Source of the DNA: Anthostomella pinea
Taxonomy: Eukaryota > Ascomycota > Sordariomycetes > Xylariales > Xylariaceae
Assembly: GCA_963556695.1 (NCBI GenBank)
Contig: CAUWAG010000004.1
Coordinates: 2,480,001 to 2,544,000, forward strand
Length of the DNA stretch: 64,000 bases
Direction: 5' to 3'
The stretch's first letter is position 1. Each line of letters begins with the position of its first letter. Shown piece after piece: positions 1-11,249 of the stretch. Below the pieces are notes generated by a model that had not been told where the DNA came from, searched no databases, and was given only the letters and a program-made list of their open reading frames with translations. Both the position numbers and the translations under genes were made by a program.

Positions 1-1147
1 GATTGTATACAAGATCTCTCGAACGTACAAGAATGCGAATCTTGCTGATTCTATGTGTGTGTCCACAAGCGAATAAATGTCGATTGCCACATCTCCTCCC
101 AGCATCACCTAGGTAACAGAGCTGCCACATCCTGCTCAACAGAACACTGCGCGTCCCCCAAGCTTTTTATATTCTTGACTTTCCATGATAACTTCCTTTG
201 GAAGTATGGAGATGAACATAGCTTGAAGTGATTTCTCCCGTGCACCAAAATGTCCCATTCCGACGTGATCAACCCGGCGCGTGGTTCCTCTCATGGATGT
301 TCAAGGGACCGGCAGTGACCTTGCCATGTTGCTGCTGCAATGTATCCCACTGCTTTTGGTAAGAAAAGGGAGAGAAAGAGAGAAGCAGAAGTTCTCTTGG
401 GCACTCGGAATACCTTTTTATCACTCCAACAAGCGGCTCAGGGAACAGCTGTCACTTGCCAAATGACACAACACTGAGTCATTGGCTAACAAACTTGCAA
501 CCCACTTTGGGTACGCCGATTCATCGGCAGCCGCAGGAGGATCGGCTGCAATGACAACAAACAAGCGTAAGCAATTTTGAGTACAGATTGTTGGACGAGG
601 TTCAGGCGACGGTGGCTTGAATGACAGTGACCAGGGACTTGACTGGAATCATGTCCTGAACAAGCAATTATAAGATGTAGGTATAGAAATACGTATGTGT
701 GTTGGTATGTAGATACCGTAATGGATGAGCCCGCTACACTGAACCCTTATAAGTATTCGCATACCAATAGTCCAGCAAGCAACGGTATATCTCTCGTTAT
801 TGGAAGAGGCACACTGGCATAAGCGTGGAAAGTAGCATATAACATCAGTGCTGCTTATTCCTGTATGCTTATAACGGTATTCAATTCTTTACGGATAATC
901 TGTGATCTTATCAACATGCCCGTACGGAGACTTATGGGGGCTGAGTGTAACAGGGGCATCAGACACTCTAACCGGGCACCATATAGGCCCCTGGTGGTAG
1001 GACCGACGACAGTGCAAGGTGAAGTCAAAGCCTTCGCAATGGGATACCAACGAATCAGCGGCTGCTCAGCAGAAAATCCCCGGTAGGCCTCGCTGAGCTC
1101 GGTGCTTATGTATGTCTGACCATCATACCACCCCCTTGACTGCATCC
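1..1147. other. Intergenic, left edge
   Basis: No gene is supported here. Short ORFs occur on both strands but show no recognisable domain, no codon pattern and no convincing splice sites. The right end is the 3' flank of the acyl-CoA synthetase gene. Confidence 0.6.
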
Positions 1148-3838
1148 TCACAACTTCGCTCTCGCCTCGATAGCTCTGTGCGCTCCTCCTCTCTGTGTGA
1201 AGTACTCGCCCACCTTCCCCCTCGCCACCTCGATCACCGACGCATCCTCGATGGTGGCGGGATACTGGACTTCCTGCTCGTATTCACCATGGACCGCGTT
1301 CTCGACCAGTTCCCTTAGAACCCTCCGCAGTGTCTTGCCCGACCTCGTTTTCGGGATCATGCCCTTTCCTTGGATGATGCCACCGAGAGCGGCAATTCCA
1401 CCTATTTGCTGGCGGACGAGCTGTTGGATCTCCTCCGACAGCTTCGTATCGGGCACGGCGGATGTAGGGTGGTCGGGCACCGAGAGGGTGATGAAAGCGA
1501 ACGGCAATTGGCCTTTCAGGGAGTCAGGGATACCAATGACACTGGCTTCAGCTACGAGTGGATGGCTCGTTATCGCTTGCTCGATGGAGCCTATCCCATC
1601 TCGTCAGCAGATACTCCCAGCGGATTGTACTAGGACTAACCTGTAGAAAGTCGATGACCTGCAGTATTGATCAGGTCATCACTCCGACTCATGATACTGA
1701 TGTAGCCTTCGGCGTCTATCATGCCAGCATCTGCGCTTTGTCAGTGGAAGGGTGCGTAAACAATTAGGTGCAAGACGTACCGCCCGTATCGATCCATCTA
1801 CCATCGAACCTCTTCAAATAACCCTTGTAAAACCGCTCCGCGTCCTTCCACAACGTCGTGAAACCCGTCGGTGCTAGTGGGATCGCTAGAACGATGTTTC
1901 CCATATTGCCTCGCTTGACCTCGTTGCCCTTGTCGTCCACCACTCTGACGTCGAATCCTGGCATCGCCTTGCCAGCGCTCCCAGGCTTGATTGGAAGCGG
2001 CTTGAAGCTGTTGGCGGTAGTTTGCCCGTCCCTTTTTATATGGGAATTCAAACTGATACCTGATATAGGAGACCCTGATTCTGACGACCACCAGTTGTCT
2101 ATGATGAGGGCACCGGGCGCCCCATAGCTCTGGATAAGCTTCTGGTACATGGTAATGATTGAGGGTTCTGATCTTTCGCCGGCCAGAAATAGCGCCTTTA
2201 GGCTCTTGAGCCCACCCTTTTCCCCTATCCGCTTGAGGCTCTCGTTCTCTGGGTCATCCCGTTTGATCGCCCGCAAGGCGGCTGACACATCAGTTGCTGT
2301 TCTGAATGTACTTCGAATCTGAGACTTACTGGGAGCTGTGGAGAGACTGGTAACCTTGTCTAGCGTATGAAAATGTCCCTGGTTAGTTACCGTACCCTAT
2401 GTTTCTGGAATCGCCTAGCAGAATTACTTACTGCCGAGAAGTTAGCAGAAGGTTCAAGTGTATTCCAAACCCGGGGACTTGGAGTCTGAAATAGGGATGT
2501 TTTTATACATGCCACTCCTTTATGATCCTCCAGAAGGTAGAGCTATCAGGCGTCCCGACCGGCTTTCCTTCGAAGAGAACTGTTGCTGCCCCAGTGAGAA
2601 GTGGAGCGTAGATGATGTAAGAGTGTCCAACCACCCAACCAATATCGCTACTGCACGTTAGGAAGCTTTTAATATTGCCATGGCTGAAGCGTCTCACCTT
2701 GCAGTGAATATGACATCTCCAGGGCCGTTGACACCAAACAGATAGTTGATAGAGAGATGCAGTCCAACGGCGTGGCCACCAGCATCGCGTACCACGCCCT
2801 TGGGTGACCCAGTAGTGCCGCTAATTCATGTCAGTGTCAACGTAGCAGTCTCGAAGGCATGCAGGCGTGTACATACCTTGTGTAGATGATGTAGACACCC
2901 TCGTTTGCACCGATCGGAACGCAATCCGCCTTCACGCCTCTTGCCCTGCAACTGCGCACCATCTTGAACCAGTTACGCTCACCGCCAGCCTTGTTGAGAG
3001 CATCCCAACGCAGCTCGTTTCGCTGCCAAATGATAACGCGGCTCGGCTTATGGCTAGACAGTCGAATAGCCTCGGAAATGAACGGCTTGTAGCTTATCGG
3101 TGGTTTGGCTCCGTCGATGCCACACGAAGCGGTAAGAATGGCGACAGGTCGAGATGCTTCGATTCGCTGTGCTAAGGACGCTGCGGCGAAGCCGCCAAAG
3201 ACTACGGTGTGTATTGCGCCTAAACGATTGACGGCAAGGATCCCGATGAGGGCTGCGGGTATCATGGGCACTGCGTGGCATCAGTTCAACTGTCGTTTTC
3301 CAATATCAACTGATCCGAGGTGACTTACTATAAACCAGTACAACATCTCCCTTCTTCACGCCCTCTGCTCTGAGGGCACCAGCTGTGACTTCGACCTCGT
3401 CTAGCAGCTGCGCATACGTGATCGCCTGCTTGGTCTTGGTGACGGGGCTGTCGTAAAAAATCGCAGGCCGGTCACCATTCCCTGCAAGCACATGCCGGTC
3501 GACGCAGTTGTAGCATGTCGATATCTCTCCGCCCTGAAACCAATTCCAATGAGGGTGTTCGATGCCACTCTTGAGCTTCTTGGTCGACTTGGTCAAGTTT
3601 GCGCTTGGCCTCTTATGCCAGTAGAGGTGCTCGGCCTGATCCGTAGCTGTTAGTCATCATATGCTCGCTTGATGGTCTACAGGAGCTTTCCGGGGGAACA
3701 TGGAAGTGCATGGGAGCTGAGCTTCCAAGGCCAGCCTGCAGGCATCTCAGACTCAGAGGGAAGACTGACCTGACTAGACCAGAAGGATTCCGGGTCCTCA
3801 AGGGACTGGCGATGAGCTTCATCCTGTGGGTGACTCAT
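1148..3838 (-). CDS. Short-chain acyl-CoA (propionyl-CoA-type) synthetase
   Basis: Adenylate-forming enzyme predicted to activate a short-chain acid, probably propionate, to its CoA thioester using ATP. Nine exons: 3770-3838, 3329-3635, 2877-3270, 2698-2820, 2509-2650, 2330-2354, 1781-2281, 1641-1730, 1148-1590. They give about 697 residues, a normal family length. Visible motifs are the FW..Q N-terminus, the P-loop YTSGTTGSPKGV, SDIGWVVGHSY, the acyl-pocket region DNWWSSESGSP, a DTGDAG core and the C-terminal catalytic lysine in TRSGK (near K636). The GKPVGTPD and AGERSEP segments resemble the ACSS3/PrpE branch more than classical acetyl-CoA synthetase. The start MSHPQDEAH was chosen because exon 1 joins in frame to AEHLYWHKRP, a family-typical N-terminus. 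Exon 6 is only 25 nt. Substrate is inferred; acetate or butyrate is possible. Confidence 0.88.
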
Positions 3839-6025
3839 TGTCGCAGACCTCGGGCAATGACAACCGTTGAACCTTTGGGGAGCTCTCTTAAGACGCTGTA
3901 CACCTGTGTGCAGACTGGGCTTGTGTGAAACAGGTTGCGAGCGACTCTCTAGCATAGGTACTTGGGCGATGTAGTATCTTTTCTGCACCACCTGTTCACG
4001 ACAGAGCCAGGCCGACAATGTAGCAGGAGAAACTGGTACTGTGTTTCTCATTCGAAGGTTATATATTGGAGGTGCTGAGATGATGTAACAAGACGGGGGC
4101 ACGGCGGTCGCTGCAAGCTGCGATTCCCCGCATTTGCCCCTTACCCGGGCCATTTGACCGGACCCCTGAACGGCTTCCTCGGCAACAAGGAGCTCCCCAA
4201 CTCCATATTCCCGTAAGAAAAGGGTATCATGAAGAGCGACGAGCGGAGCATCGAGTCGGTCTCGTTGACGGTCGTGCATAACGCCAGCGTATTCGTATGA
4301 GACTGCACCCCAAGTCCAACGGCCCTTAGCATACCACGCATCGTTTCGTAAGTAGCTCTGTTCTAGCCGTTTGGTCGAGAATGAGAGCCCGGGGCATCGA
4401 TCTCATGGTCATAAAATAAGATGGCTAAGGGGAGAACGGCGTATGTCCGACTTCAAGAGTGACTACACAAGTCAGGCTGTTTCAGGGCAAGACATGGACA
4501 TGATGGCCCTGACAGTACAGTGAGTGAGTCTCTGAGAGTCCAAGCAAGACGCCGTATATATGCTAACTTTCTAGGTCCAAGCCTCCGTCCTCAGCCTTTC
4601 AAGCTTGATGTGTTCGTTGTTTCCTTCCTATCCAGGCACTAGAGATATGGAGGCACTGGAGCAACGCTGAGGGTGGATTACTGTGAGGCATCATCACGGC
4701 CGGGGAAGACCAGGTCATGGCGTCCTCCATGTCAGTGATACGCACTGCTGTATATCACAGGGGCTAATGGAAGTATCATAGTTTAGATCGCGTACTACAA
4801 GATGTGATTTCACGAGCCAGTATGCGACAAGCGTACTGTATCAAGTCGAAGATGGTATACCTACAACCATGGCTTAGGGCTCGAACTGTCTGTAGAATCT
4901 AGTCCCGGGCACATCCGGAGGTCGTCTTCTTGTATTTGCCGAGGCTTACATCGTCCTCCACAGCGTGGCATCAACGAGAACGCGATGATCGGGCCATGGT
5001 GGTCGATCCGCACAGGCCGGGAGTCTGTGTTGTACCTTATCCGCGCCGACCTACCCACGGCACGACCTCTATAGACAGCGGCAAGCAACAAGTAACTCAC
5101 GCCTTCGATGCACAGGTTAGTTGGTATCGGCCTCACGTGTCGCTCAGGAGCCATATCGCCAATGCATTTTCGTGTATTGATCTTTCGGTACAGTATGTAC
5201 GCCAAAGTATCTCACTGGATCGGCGGTCACCATATGCCATCGGATTATAATACCTCCCTAATACGACCGACGACGGCGAAGAGGAAGGTCCATAAGGCTT
5301 CAAATCTACTCCGTACAAGGTTCGTCAGAGGAATTGATGGCATGCCTACTGGCCGTATACACGGCAGCGAAAATTGAACATAATATGAGAAGCAAGCAAA
5401 CTATTCAGGTCGACAACAGAAAATTGCCTCAATCACCTTATCCTCATCTGTTCCCATCGCTTCACGTCGGATGGTCCGTAGGTCTATCCCCTTACATACA
5501 TGAAAACCATTGCCCTTCATGGCCGGCGTCGCAACCCAAGCCATCATACGTGTTTGACAATCAAGACAGCCAAGCTGATGACAGTCCTGTCGGGCATGGT
5601 TGAACAGCCGCCCACGTGGAGGAGCGGGTGCCTAGCTACACTCGAACACATACCACAGGATTCCAAACCCCACCCAGCCTCGAAGATATGTGGACGCCTT
5701 GCCGGCTCGTTGCAGAGCAACCAAGTCAGTTCTCAAGAGGCAGGTGTTTGCCTGTCTAGCACGCAATTTGACCTTGAAGTCAGCTACCCGTTGTTCTCAC
5801 GGGTTGGAGGTGGCAGGTTGAACAAAGCGTGCTCATTTGGTCTACACAAACCATCGATATGATCTTGGAAAGGTACCATCGCGAGACATTGGCGTCCTAC
5901 AAAAGCATCCAAAGGGTCATCTTATCGCTTCCTATTTCCTTTCTCGAGTCTGCTCGCCGTCCTGCCACTGTCTCTTGTCCCACCATATTCACCTACGTAT
6001 TTCAGAACTTATTACAAACGCAAAC
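3839..6025. other. Intergenic / shared upstream region
   Basis: This lies upstream of both the minus-strand acyl-CoA synthetase and the plus-strand small secreted-protein gene. Several short ORFs run through it, but none has a recognisable domain or a spliced structure. It probably holds the promoters and leaders of the two flanking genes. Confidence 0.5.
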
Positions 6026-6424
6026 ATGCTCCCACTCCCGATCCTCCTGCTCAGCTGCCTTGCGCTCCTGCCACGTGCAGCAGAGGCAGTGCCCAACAGC
6101 GACAATGCCATCGACGTGACCGCCTACTCGTTCCCGCCCGAAATTGGCGTCGACGGCGTCATCAGGGTGCACAAGGCAGAAGCAATCTCGTACCTGGAAA
6201 CGGTAGCCGGATTCAACCTCACGAAGCTCTAGGCTCTCCTGCGCAGCGATTCCGATCCATCATTGCTAAAGCCTTTATTAGGTGCCGTAAGTTGCCCTCG
6301 CCTCACCCCTTTTCCCCTTCATATCTGTCGGCTATTATCATGTCATATCCAGACTTGTCGAGAGGTGAGTGTGCTGGAGCTGATTCTAGTTGCGGCCTGC
6401 GACCCCTGCATGAAGATTCCGTGA
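6026..6424 (+). pseudogene. Small secreted protein gene with in-frame TAG
   Basis: The ATG opens a classical signal peptide: a leucine-rich core in the first 16 residues and an alanine-rich end (RAAEA) near residue 21. A short mature domain follows. A TAG at 6230-6232 (codon 69) stops the frame. The same frame then stays open for 18 codons to a textbook donor (GTAAGT, intron 6287-6352, 66 nt, acceptor CAG). A second exon at 6353-6421, in the same phase, ends in a cysteine-containing tail (ACDPCMKIP) before TGA. An in-phase intron after the stop suggests a real gene of about 109 residues that gained a nonsense change; CAG to TAG is the simplest origin. It could instead be a genuine 68-residue protein, or a readthrough gene. 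No family recognised. Confidence 0.5.
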
Positions 6425-6913
6425 GCAAGTCTGGTTCATCACCCATATCCAAGTGACTGGGGATGGTTCTCGATATAGTGAGAGTTGCGCCCTGAACTAG
6501 GAACGTAGTACTACCTTGGAATTATATCTGATAGCGAGCGTGGGATGGTAGATGGTTGGGGTGGCGTGTCTTTAGGACTCAGGGGCATCAGGTAGTATAG
6601 TATAGTAGTATAGTATAGTAGGATCCGAGGTACGGGTTTGGTTACGCACTCACATCATAACGCCACAGTGTCTTCCTAAAGACAAAGCAGTACTTCAAGT
6701 ATTCGAGAAGGATTGAGATAGTCATGTGTTTTATATTCTCTGTGCTGCTTTCTCGAGACTGAACGCCTGGAGACCACCGTGTTCATGCAGAGACCTTCCA
6801 ATGCATATATGCTCATTGCCATGCTACCCAACTCCATGCACCATGAAAATACCGTCGAAACAAAACCCATCTCCTCATATGCTGTCATAATGCGGCCGTT
6901 TCTTTGGGCTGAC
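6425..6913. other. Intergenic
   Basis: No gene seen. It contains a short GTATA microsatellite and the 3' flank of the minus-strand BRCT gene. Confidence 0.5.
6592..6621. repeat. GTATA-type microsatellite
   Basis: About 30 bases of imperfect tandem GTATA/GTA units, followed by GGATCC. Confidence 0.8.
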
Positions 6914-7798
6914 TCAAGCTTGGCCGCTTGGAGGAGGTCCAGAGTTGTCTGTCACAGACGCCTTTTGCTTCGAGTATAACCCGTGCACGCTCTGCTGGCC
7001 CCTTGAAGCAATCTTCAGGTCACTGAAGCCCGCCTCTGGAAGTCTCTTCCCAGCCTTAATCGACTCGAGGACCCATTCGACGCCCACGAACTTCACACCG
7101 CAGCCGCCAACCTTCTGGATCTCCTTCTGCAACTTGCCACCAGCGAGGCCGCCCCCAGCACCCCCTTTTCCACCGGCGGGCCTCCCTAGGATGATGTGCG
7201 TGACCTTCCGCCGTCCCAAGTGAGACGACATCTTGGCCCCGTGCTCTGCCAGCACGTGCTTGAGCTTGTGGTCGGAGATGAGCGGATGCGTGCTCCCGTT
7301 GACGTAGACGACCACGCCGTCGAACATGCCCCGTGGCCGCTCCTTCTCCGCTACCCGCGCTTCGTCCTCCACCCTGCGCTGCGCCATGAGCCTCTCCTCT
7401 GCCGTAAGAGCACTGTGCCTCTCGCTCTCGTCAGGATTTGCTCGCCGACTGTCTGCCGTAGATGATAGGGTCGGCTTCATAGTGCCCGGATTCGCCAGCA
7501 TGTCCATCACGGAGCTCTGAGCCCGGGACCGCAGCTCCGGCGGTATCAGCGCCTTCGCGTTTGGATCCCAGTACTTCGACCCGGCGCCCACTGTGTCGGA
7601 GACCCGTTGCCCGCCGCTCGCGCCGCCCTTGAACTGGCTCATCAGCTTCTTGTTGCGCGAATCCCGCCATCCGGTGCTGTCGCCCAGCCGGTTCTCGGCG
7701 CGCTGGTGGCCGCTCGATGACGAGTTCCAGGGATCGAAGGTCTGGCCGTACTTGGGCTCTGCGGCTTTGGGTATCGGTGGTTTGGGCGGTGATGACAT
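6914..7798 (-). CDS. Single-BRCT-domain protein
   Basis: A single-exon ORF of 294 residues with a normal ATG. Residues 1-155 are polar and probably disordered, with a basic, Glu-rich helical stretch (about 130-155). A BRCT domain fills roughly residues 158-255: FDGVVVYVNG (strand 1), a glycine turn in AEHGAKMSSH, the HIILGRP strand, and the diagnostic tryptophan in VGVEWVLESIKAGKRLPE. The opening resembles the BRCT of the translesion factor Rev1, but the polymerase domains are absent, so this is a stand-alone BRCT protein. Such domains usually bind phosphopeptides or DNA ends in damage signalling. A Gly/Lys-rich loop interrupts the middle of the domain. The fold is well supported; the role is inferred. 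Confidence 0.85.
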   Translation of the reverse strand: MSSPPKPPIPKAAEPKYGQTFDPWNSSSSGHQRAENRLGDSTGWRDSRNKKLMSQFKGGASGGQRVSDTVGAGSKYWDPNAKALIPPELRSRAQSSVMDMLANPGTMKPTLSSTADSRRANPDESERHSALTAEERLMAQRRVEDEARVAEKERPRGMFDGVVVYVNGSTHPLISDHKLKHVLAEHGAKMSSHLGRRKVTHIILGRPAGGKGGAGGGLAGGKLQKEIQKVGGCGVKFVGVEWVLESIKAGKRLPEAGFSDLKIASRGQQSVHGLYSKQKASVTDNSGPPPSGQA

Positions 7799-10700
7799 TG
7801 TGAGAGTCCAGTTATGGGAAAAGGGACGTGTTGAATGTCAGGTGGCCGAGGAAAATAGATGGACCACGGCGTGCCCTCGCCTCATGACTGAATGAGATCT
7901 GGTCACAAGACGGAAGTCGCGCTTGTAGGGCAACGACCAAGACAACCCGCGCCTGGACTAATGACCTACTAATTGGCTCTGCGAAAACACGTGACCTCGC
8001 GTTTAATTTATTGTGATAGATTCCCCCTTTCAAATCCTCCATCCCATATCCCTCCACCATACTTTCTATTTCTCCTTCGATTCATTGAAAGGGGTGCCGG
8101 GCCTTGGTATTCGCCCAGTCCGCACACGACATTGCGGGCAGCAGTCTCGCGAGCATTGTATCCTGACCATGTCCCGCCTTTACGAAAATCACATCACCAC
8201 ACACCTGATAAAGCTTCCCCGAGCTATCCAATCGGGTGTGCGCGTGCGCAAGCGAGAAGCCGGGGAGACGGGGTCAAGGGGGCCAACTTCCAGGGGGCTT
8301 TCCTAGGACGGGGGCTCTATTTGTTTTGGCGCACAGCGCGGGTTGGTTGCAATCGCAACGCTTGACTCGATGGATGGGTTTCAAGGGCAGACGGGGCTGC
8401 TGGCTGGAAAGAGGTGTGTGAGCACTGAGCAGGAAACCAACCACAAAGACAGGATTCGCATCGCATCCCTTTCCTTGTCGATGAGGTGCCAGATGCCCTG
8501 GTTCGCAGCTTGCGCGCCCCCCGCAGACTCATGCAAGCAGCCCACATCCTCCCGTCGCCGTTTCTCATGCAACTCCTCCATTCCATTCTCCAGCAACTGG
8601 GCTGAAGGCAGGTAGGTGCGTGCTTGACAAGTCGAGGGGCCCTGCCCTGTCCTGCCGGCCTGCTTGCACCCAGAAGGAGAAGAAGGGTGACGTGCATTGG
8701 TGAGCCAGAGGGGCGAATGCGATGCAACTGACCAAGCGGTCCTCATCGATCAACAGGCTACATACAGCCGTCCTGCACGGCCTTGATAGCTCACCCGTCA
8801 CTGATGATACCTACTATACAGGCGCAGCGTAGAGGGTGACATACTATCGACGCCGGCTCTCGTCTCGTCTGCCCATCTGCCTCAGCCGGCAGCCAGCCAA
8901 CAGCGGAAACTTTCCTCTCGCATGCGTGCCTCTGCTACAGCACGACGAACCACGGGTCTAGAAAACACCTTGACTGCACCCTACTTTGGGCCCTGCTTTG
9001 AGGCTGTGACCGTAAGCCTCTATAGACCACGGTACGGTACGACCTCTATTCATGCAGGCACAGCGCACGCGGGGGAGCGACCCAGGCCAGGCGTTCATGC
9101 AGCCCAGTCAGAGGATGTTTCTTCTGTCCGTGCTGCTGGTGCGCTCGAGAGAGGCGGCCAAGACTGCGACTTGACGGGCCTTGTCACTTTGGGGGCTGTC
9201 GACGCACTGCCATCGAGTCGGGTTGCGTTCCCGAGGACTCTGTGCTCCTGCTCCTGCTGCTGCGCGCAGCGTGCTTTGATTTTTGCCGGCATGGTCGGTT
9301 GCCACCGCGAGGCCACCACTCGACGTGACCTCGTTTCGCCTTCTGCCTTCCCCCGGCGAGGTTGCAGTGGCCTTGCCGTTGGGTCGCGGCCAACAGCACC
9401 CACCACCACCTGGCTTGCTTGCCTTGACGGGGACCATTTGTTAAAGGAATTTGGAAGGGTGCGTGGCGACTGGTGAGCAGTTTGCCCGATATGCGGCGGT
9501 GCTCTCAAGGATCCAAGAGGATGATGGCTTGCTTGCCTGACGAGCGAACACGAGCCCAACAGGTATTACCGGTATATTGCGAGCCGTAGTTGAACCCCCA
9601 TGATGCCATCAGCTCATGAGCAGAGCCTTGAAGCACTCGTACAGTAATCACCGATCCCTCGCGTCGACCATCCCCACCGGAACAGTTTGCTCGTTGGACC
9701 GTCAAAACTACTTAGCAATGTTGATCCATAGGCCATAGGGGATGGGTGTTTCGTTCTTGGGTCCCCGGACGGAATATCAGTCACATTATTTGTCACGAAA
9801 ATTTCCCGGTTATGTGACCGGACAAGACATGCAGGAGGAGATCTATTTCTCTTCTTGGCCCTGAGATGGCATGACAGACGCGCAAACGACATGGGTGACC
9901 ATCGAGTCCAGGCCCAGCCCTTTCTCAATCTCTACAAGCCAGCAAGCAGGCACACACACACTCACACCCCACCCACGGGGTGTCCCCCCTGTTGCGCCTG
10001 AGGTTCTACAGACAGGCATCAGGGGAAATTGCCACCCGCTAGGAGCTTGTACATATGCGAATCATACTTGCTTCTGCTTCCTGCTGCGGCGCCGACGGAT
10101 GCCCATCACCGTGTCCGCTTGCTTCCTTGCGCAGGCGACTGACTGCTTCTCTTTCCTGGGGTGGCAGGGTGACAGGGCAGGGTGGCAGGTGGCTGGGAGT
10201 CCGCATTGCATTACATATGGGTGTGGTTCGCTGGCGCTGGGCTGGCTGATTCCGACCAGGGAGGGCCACCACCCAAGAAGCAGCAAGCACTGTGATCCTT
10301 CCCTTCACTGCCGCGGAAGAAAGCCGTGAGAAGGACAGTCGAGCGAGGGGGACGGACACAGGGCAAAGCCAGAGAAGTCTCTCCCGCATACGACGGATTC
10401 TTTCCATGCAGCAACGCGAACGCGGGTGCAGCGCATCTGCTGTCTGTGGGCCGTAGTGCGGCTTTTTGCTTGATCGAGTTTCGACTGTGGCCCACATCAT
10501 CACATGTATGTAGGTATGTATCTACATGGTGATTACCTACATTATCTATCTGATCTGCCTGGCGAAGCATTGGAGGCAGATGTGCCGTCTCGGGTCAGCA
10601 AGAACCACACAAGAGGCGGCGCCAGCAGCGTCAATCATTCAATCCCCCAATCTCTGCTGCCCTGGTCTCCTCCTTCCGCCGCTAGTTATGTCGAGTGCGG

Positions 10701-11222
10701 TTATGTGCTGTAGCGGTAATCCTGCTCCCCGCTGTACACGCACATCCCTACATTAGCACAGCAGCGACTTGCTGGGGGGTTCAGGGGGTGTGGAGGGTTG
10801 GGCCCGGGGTCGACGCACATAAACGCAGGCAGCACAGATAACCAGCCGGGCAGAGGGCTCCACGGTGTATGCACGATGTGAGATTGATATCCAGATCAGT
10901 TATGTTGATCCTTCAAGCCCGCCGAAACCATCAATGGGAACGACTCCCTACGTGGTAGTTGGCGGCCCCGATCTGGAACGCCCCGTCCGTCTGCGAAGCA
11001 TCTGAGATAGTCGCAACTGTCTCATCGGGCAGATGTCATGGCTAATAGCCAGACCAGCCAGAGGCCGAGAGACTCACCGTCAGCTGTGGTGCGCTTGCGG
11101 GTTCGCTCCCCGTTGAATCCTTGTTTGCGATCACGTCTCGTTCTCTCGCCCGATGATACCCACCCGATGTACACGCAGGATAAACTTAGATGCTCTGATG
11201 ACGATCGTTCGACGATGGCTGG

Positions 11223-11249
11223 TAATAATAATAATAACAATAATAATCA
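11223..11249. repeat. (TAA)n microsatellite
   Basis: Imperfect TAA tandem with one CAA unit, in the gene-poor region. Confidence 0.85.
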
